Assembly: GCF_965249985.1 (NCBI RefSeq) | Contig: NZ_OZ252280.1 | DNA length: 64,000 bases | Direction: 5' to 3' (one strand) | Source: Algiphilus sp022763315 | GTDB taxonomy: Bacteria > Pseudomonadota > Gammaproteobacteria > Nevskiales > Nevskiaceae | Shown here: positions 60,890 to 64,000 of the stretch, piece by piece | How positions within the stretch are numbered: position 1 is the first letter of the stretch | How the letters are laid out: each line of letters starts with the position of its first letter | Notes under the pieces: model-generated | Seen by the model: the letters and a program-made list of their open reading frames with translations, nothing else | Told to the model about the DNA's origin: nothing | Database searches by the model: none | Position numbers and translations under genes: made by a program

Positions 60890-62769
60890 GATGCGGTGTC
60901 CTGCGCAATGACCTCGACAGGGCCTTCGTGGAGCCAGGCATCCAGCACTTGACGCGCGATCGGCGCCGCAACCGCGCCGCCACTGCCGCCATGCTCAACG
61001 ATCACCGCGACCGCGATGCGCGGGTCGTCGGCGGGTGCGAAGGCCATGAACAGGGCGTGGTCGCGCAGGTGCTTGGGTAGACTCTCGGTATCCGGCGCCA
61101 CCTCGTCCTCCTGCGACAACCCGGCCACTTGCGAAGTGCCTGTCTTGCCAGCGATGCGGTAGGCCGCATCCTGACCGACGCTGAGCGCGGTGCCGCCGGG
61201 CGAATGCATGGTGGCGACCATCGAGTCGTGTACTTTGCTCCAGTGCTCGGGATTGGCAATCGGAATATCCGGCAACGGCTTCTGGGCCTGGGCGATGGTG
61301 CGCCCCTCGTCGACGTGCTCGATGGCGCGCAGCACGTGCGGTGTGGCGCTGCCACCGCGGGTGCCGATGCGTGCCGTCATCAGCGCCACCTGCAGCGGCG
61401 TCATGGTCATCACACCCTGGCCGATGCCGATATTGAGGGTTTCACCCGGATACCAGGCCTGTCCGCGCACGGCGCGTTTCCAGGCGCGTGAGGGCGCAAT
61501 GCCGGCCCGTTCACCGGGGAGATCAATGCCTGTTTCCTGACCGAGGCTGAACCAGCCGAGCATCTTTTCGATGCGGTCGATGCCGAGTTCGTGCGCGATC
61601 TTGTAAAAGTAGACGTCGCAGCTTTCCGCAACCGCGCGTTCGAGGTCCATCCAGCCGTGGCCGCGCCGCTTCCAGCAGCGATAGTGCCGGGTGACATTCG
61701 GCAGCTCAAAGTGCCCGGGGCAATAGATACGCTGTTCGGGGCTGACCACCTGCTCTTCGAGCGCGATCATCGCCATGACCGGCTTGATGGTCGAACCGGG
61801 CGGGTAGGTGCCCGCCAGTGCGCGGTTGTACAGCGGACGGCGCGGGTCATTGTTCAGCGTGCGGTAGCGCTCGTGCGAAATGCCGTCGACGAAGTGCCGC
61901 GGCTCGAAGCCCGGCTCGGATACCAGGGCGAGGACTTCGCCGTTGCGCGGGTCCAGCGCAACTATCGCGCCCTCATAGCCCTTGAGCGCTTCCTTGGCGA
62001 CCAGCTGCAGCCGCGCGTCCACAGTCAGATGCAGATTGGAGCCGGGGTTGGCGGGGCGGTGATCGAGGTCACGCAGCGGCCGTCCGGTGGCATTGGTTTC
62101 GACAATCTTCGCACCGGTACTGCCATGCAGCAGCTCCTCGTACTGGCGTTCGATGCCGGTCTTGCCGATGTGGGTGGTGCCGCGGTAGTCGGCTTCGCCG
62201 AACTGCTGCAGATCGCGCTCGGTGACGCCGCCGACATAACCCACCAGATGCGACATGCTCTTGCCGAGCGGATACTCCCGCGTCAGGCCGGCGCGCACAT
62301 CCACGCCCGGGAAATCATGGCGATTGACCTGAAAGCGGGCTACCTCCTCGAAGCTGAGCCGGGTGCGCACCGGCACTCCGCGGTAGCTCGGCGTGCGCTT
62401 GCGCCGCTCATAGAAGCGTTCGCGATCGGAAGGGTCGATCTTCACGATGGCGCTCAGCGCATCCAGCGTCGCTTCAATGTCCTCGACCTGCTCCGGCACC
62501 AGCTCAAGCACATAGGCCGGGCTGTTCTGAGCCAGCACCACGCCGTTGCGGTCAAAAATCAGGCCGCGCACCGGCGGCACCGTCACCAGACGCATGCGGT
62601 TGTCGTTGGAACGCGTCGATAGCTGCTCGTGCTGCAGGATCTGCAGATCGAAAGCGCGCCACAGCAGCAAAAGCATCAGCAGGAGACAGAAGGCGAGCGC
62701 GACCAGCGTGCGCGCGAAGAAGCTTCGGCGCTCAGCGTAGAGATCACGAAGGCGGTCGAAATTGCCCAT
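60886..62769 (-). CDS. mrdA: Penicillin-binding protein 2 (elongation transpeptidase)
   Basis: This 627-residue monofunctional transpeptidase of the Rod complex has an N-terminal membrane helix (about 21-42, TLVALAFCLLLMLLLLWRAF), then a pedestal domain. The transpeptidase domain carries the active site Ser in PPGSTIKPVMAM, SCD in VAESCDVYFYKIAHELG and KTG in AGKTGTSQVAG. It lies four bases downstream of mreD. Confidence 0.97.
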   Translation of the reverse strand: MGNFDRLRDLYAERRSFFARTLVALAFCLLLMLLLLWRAFDLQILQHEQLSTRSNDNRMRLVTVPPVRGLIFDRNGVVLAQNSPAYVLELVPEQVEDIEATLDALSAIVKIDPSDRERFYERRKRTPSYRGVPVRTRLSFEEVARFQVNRHDFPGVDVRAGLTREYPLGKSMSHLVGYVGGVTERDLQQFGEADYRGTTHIGKTGIERQYEELLHGSTGAKIVETNATGRPLRDLDHRPANPGSNLHLTVDARLQLVAKEALKGYEGAIVALDPRNGEVLALVSEPGFEPRHFVDGISHERYRTLNNDPRRPLYNRALAGTYPPGSTIKPVMAMIALEEQVVSPEQRIYCPGHFELPNVTRHYRCWKRRGHGWMDLERAVAESCDVYFYKIAHELGIDRIEKMLGWFSLGQETGIDLPGERAGIAPSRAWKRAVRGQAWYPGETLNIGIGQGVMTMTPLQVALMTARIGTRGGSATPHVLRAIEHVDEGRTIAQAQKPLPDIPIANPEHWSKVHDSMVATMHSPGGTALSVGQDAAYRIAGKTGTSQVAGLSQEDEVAPDTESLPKHLRDHALFMAFAPADDPRIAVAVIVEHGGSGGAVAAPIARQVLDAWLHEGPVEVIAQDTAS

Positions 62770-62772
62770 GGC

Positions 62773-63255
62773 TTACGCCGTCTGCTGGGCCACGGGACGA
62801 GGCCGCAGCAGCAGCACGAAGATGGGCCATAACGGCACCGAAAACAGGATGGGCCACCAGTGCGCCGACAACTGGCTGTGTTCACCGGTCATCGTATCGA
62901 GCAGGCTGAGCAGGCCTGCATACACCGCGAACAGGGCCGCCGCCACCAGCGTGGATTGCCAGAGCGGGATCGCGCGCAGCAGACTGCGCCAGTGCAACAT
63001 CAGCGCCAGGGGCACCAGCAAGGCCACGCAGTGCAGACCCAAGGTGACGCCGCGGGTGGCGTCAAGCACCAGACCCGACGCCATCGCCATCGGCAGCACC
63101 AGATAGGTTTCTCGGCGCAGGGTCCAGGCGGTGAGCACCAACAGCAGCCAATGCGGTCGCAGCGCGTCGACCGGCAGGGGCACCGGCAACAGCTTCAGTA
63201 CCAGCGCGATCAGCGTCAATGCCACCAGCAGCGGGAGTTCACGCCACCAGATCAT
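62773..63255 (-). CDS. mreD: Rod shape-determining protein MreD
   Basis: This 160-residue integral membrane protein has about five helices and is the MreD component of the MreBCD elongasome scaffold. Visible features are VPLPVDALRPHWLLLVLTAW and ASGLVLDATRGVTLGLHCVALLV, which match MreD. Its start overlaps the mreC stop by four bases. Confidence 0.93.
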   Translation of the reverse strand: MIWWRELPLLVALTLIALVLKLLPVPLPVDALRPHWLLLVLTAWTLRRETYLVLPMAMASGLVLDATRGVTLGLHCVALLVPLALMLHWRSLLRAIPLWQSTLVAAALFAVYAGLLSLLDTMTGEHSQLSAHWWPILFSVPLWPIFVLLLRPRPVAQQTA

Positions 63256-64000
63256 GGGCTGTCTCCAGCTGGTGCGCCGTCTTCTGTGGCATCACCCGAT
63301 GCATTTTCCGCGGGCGGCGGCGCCGGCGCACCAGCGTCTTCGGCGCTATTGACGGGCTTTGTGCTCGGGTTGGTGGTGGCATCGTCATTGGATGCCGGGC
63401 GCGCGTCGTCGTTCCACAGCAGCAGTACCTGACGGCTCTGGTTGACGCGCGCTTCGGGCAAGGCGATGGCTTCCATGAAGCTGTCCCCGGGCTCATAGCG
63501 CAGCTCGAGCACGCGCGCCACCGGATAACCGGAAGGGAAACGTCCGCCCAGGGAGGAGGACACCAGCAGGTCATCGACCTGAATGTCGGCGTTGCCTGGC
63601 AGGTAGGGCAGGGACAGGGCCTGTCCGTCGCCGCGGCCAACGGCAATGGTTTGCAGCCCGGTGCGGTTGACCTCCACCGGGATGCCGTGGTCGGGGTCGG
63701 TGATGAGCAGGGCGCTAGCCGTCTGCCGGTGTACCTGCACGATCTGGCCGAGAACGCCACGTGCATCGATCACGGCCTGGCCGCGATAGACGCCGTGCAG
63801 GCTGCCGCGATTCAGCGTCAATCGCTGCTGATACGGATCCTGACTCGCCGCCAGAACCTCCGCCACCAGCGCGCGCGCTTCGAGGACATCGGTCGAGGAC
63901 AGCAGGGCGCGCAGCCGCCGGTTCTCTGCTTCCAGCGCCTCAATGCGCTGCACGCGTCCCAGTAGGCGCAGATGGGTGCGTTGCAACTGCTCGTAGGCGT
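63252..64000 (-). CDS. mreC: Cell shape-determining protein MreC (5' end outside window)
   Basis: This is the C-terminal 249 codons of MreC, the bitopic elongasome protein that activates PBP2. The frame stays open to the window edge, so the N-terminal membrane helix is missing. A coiled coil (LLGRVQRIEALEAENRRLRALL) precedes two beta-domains (YQQRLTLNRGSLHGVYRGQAV, GVLGQIVQV, DHGIPVEVNRTG, VDDLLVSSSLGGRFPSGYPVA). An Ala/Pro/Asp-rich tail ends the protein and is longer than usual. Confidence 0.94.
   Translation of the reverse strand, partial: AYEQLQRTHLRLLGRVQRIEALEAENRRLRALLSSTDVLEARALVAEVLAASQDPYQQRLTLNRGSLHGVYRGQAVIDARGVLGQIVQVHRQTASALLITDPDHGIPVEVNRTGLQTIAVGRGDGQALSLPYLPGNADIQVDDLLVSSSLGGRFPSGYPVARVLELRYEPGDSFMEAIALPEARVNQSRQVLLLWNDDARPASNDDATTNPSTKPVNSAEDAGAPAPPPAENASGDATEDGAPAGDSP

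Overview
The window is a GC-rich, densely packed bacterial chromosome segment with no tRNA, rRNA, CRISPR array, transposase or phage gene that I can see. The gene neighbourhoods point to a Gammaproteobacterium: pepP-ubiH-ubiI; lgt with thyA and folA; mreC-mreD-mrdA-rodA-mltB-rlpA-dacA-ybeD-lipB; and mlaFEDCB-mlaA. High GC, a split glycine decarboxylase (gcvPA/gcvPB) and many multiheme cytochromes suggest a non-enteric, environmental lineage. I cannot name the genus from sequence alone.

Layout. Bases 1-3228 hold the end of pepP, two ubiquinone hydroxylases and a DCC-family thiol protein. Bases 3229-8109 are the glycine cleavage operon gcvT-gcvH-gcvPA-gcvPB, preceded by a tandem glycine riboswitch. 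Bases 8110-9377 hold a sugar/nucleoside kinase whose 5' end is partly duplicated around a REP-like repeat. lgt follows at 9486-10289.

Bases 10416-32456 separate lgt from thyA and form the most unusual part. They hold an outer-membrane-like protein, a class III nucleotidyl cyclase fused to FHA, a PP2C phosphatase with a PASTA-less Ser/Thr kinase, a pentaheme cytochrome, and then a tightly overlapping + strand operon. That operon encodes an FAD/NAD oxidoreductase with two cyclic-nucleotide-binding domains and four [4Fe-4S] motifs, a bis-histidine membrane cytochrome b-like protein, an FHA-TM-decaheme cytochrome, a GlcG/HbpS-like lipoprotein, an outer-membrane barrel, and a decaheme cytochrome with LVIVD beta-propeller repeats. 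A lipoprotein and a stand-alone CcmI (cytochrome c maturation) close the block. I infer a trans-envelope electron-transfer system wired to cyclic nucleotide and phospho-threonine signalling.

Bases 32492-46385 hold thyA, a methyltransferase-like gene, an envelope glycolipid cluster (flippase-like protein, two PAP2 phosphatases, one GT2, two GT39 transferases), two paralogous single-POTRA Omp85 proteins, an HPF-like protein, a lipoprotein, folA and an acyl-CoA-binding protein. Bases 46418-51467 (minus) hold a DUF815 ATPase, a KefB/C-type antiporter, ettA and a Sel1-repeat protein. Bases 51468-51857 are a repeat-rich gap. Bases 51858-64000 (minus) are the mla lipid-transport operon and the cell-elongation/peptidoglycan operon, ending inside mreC.
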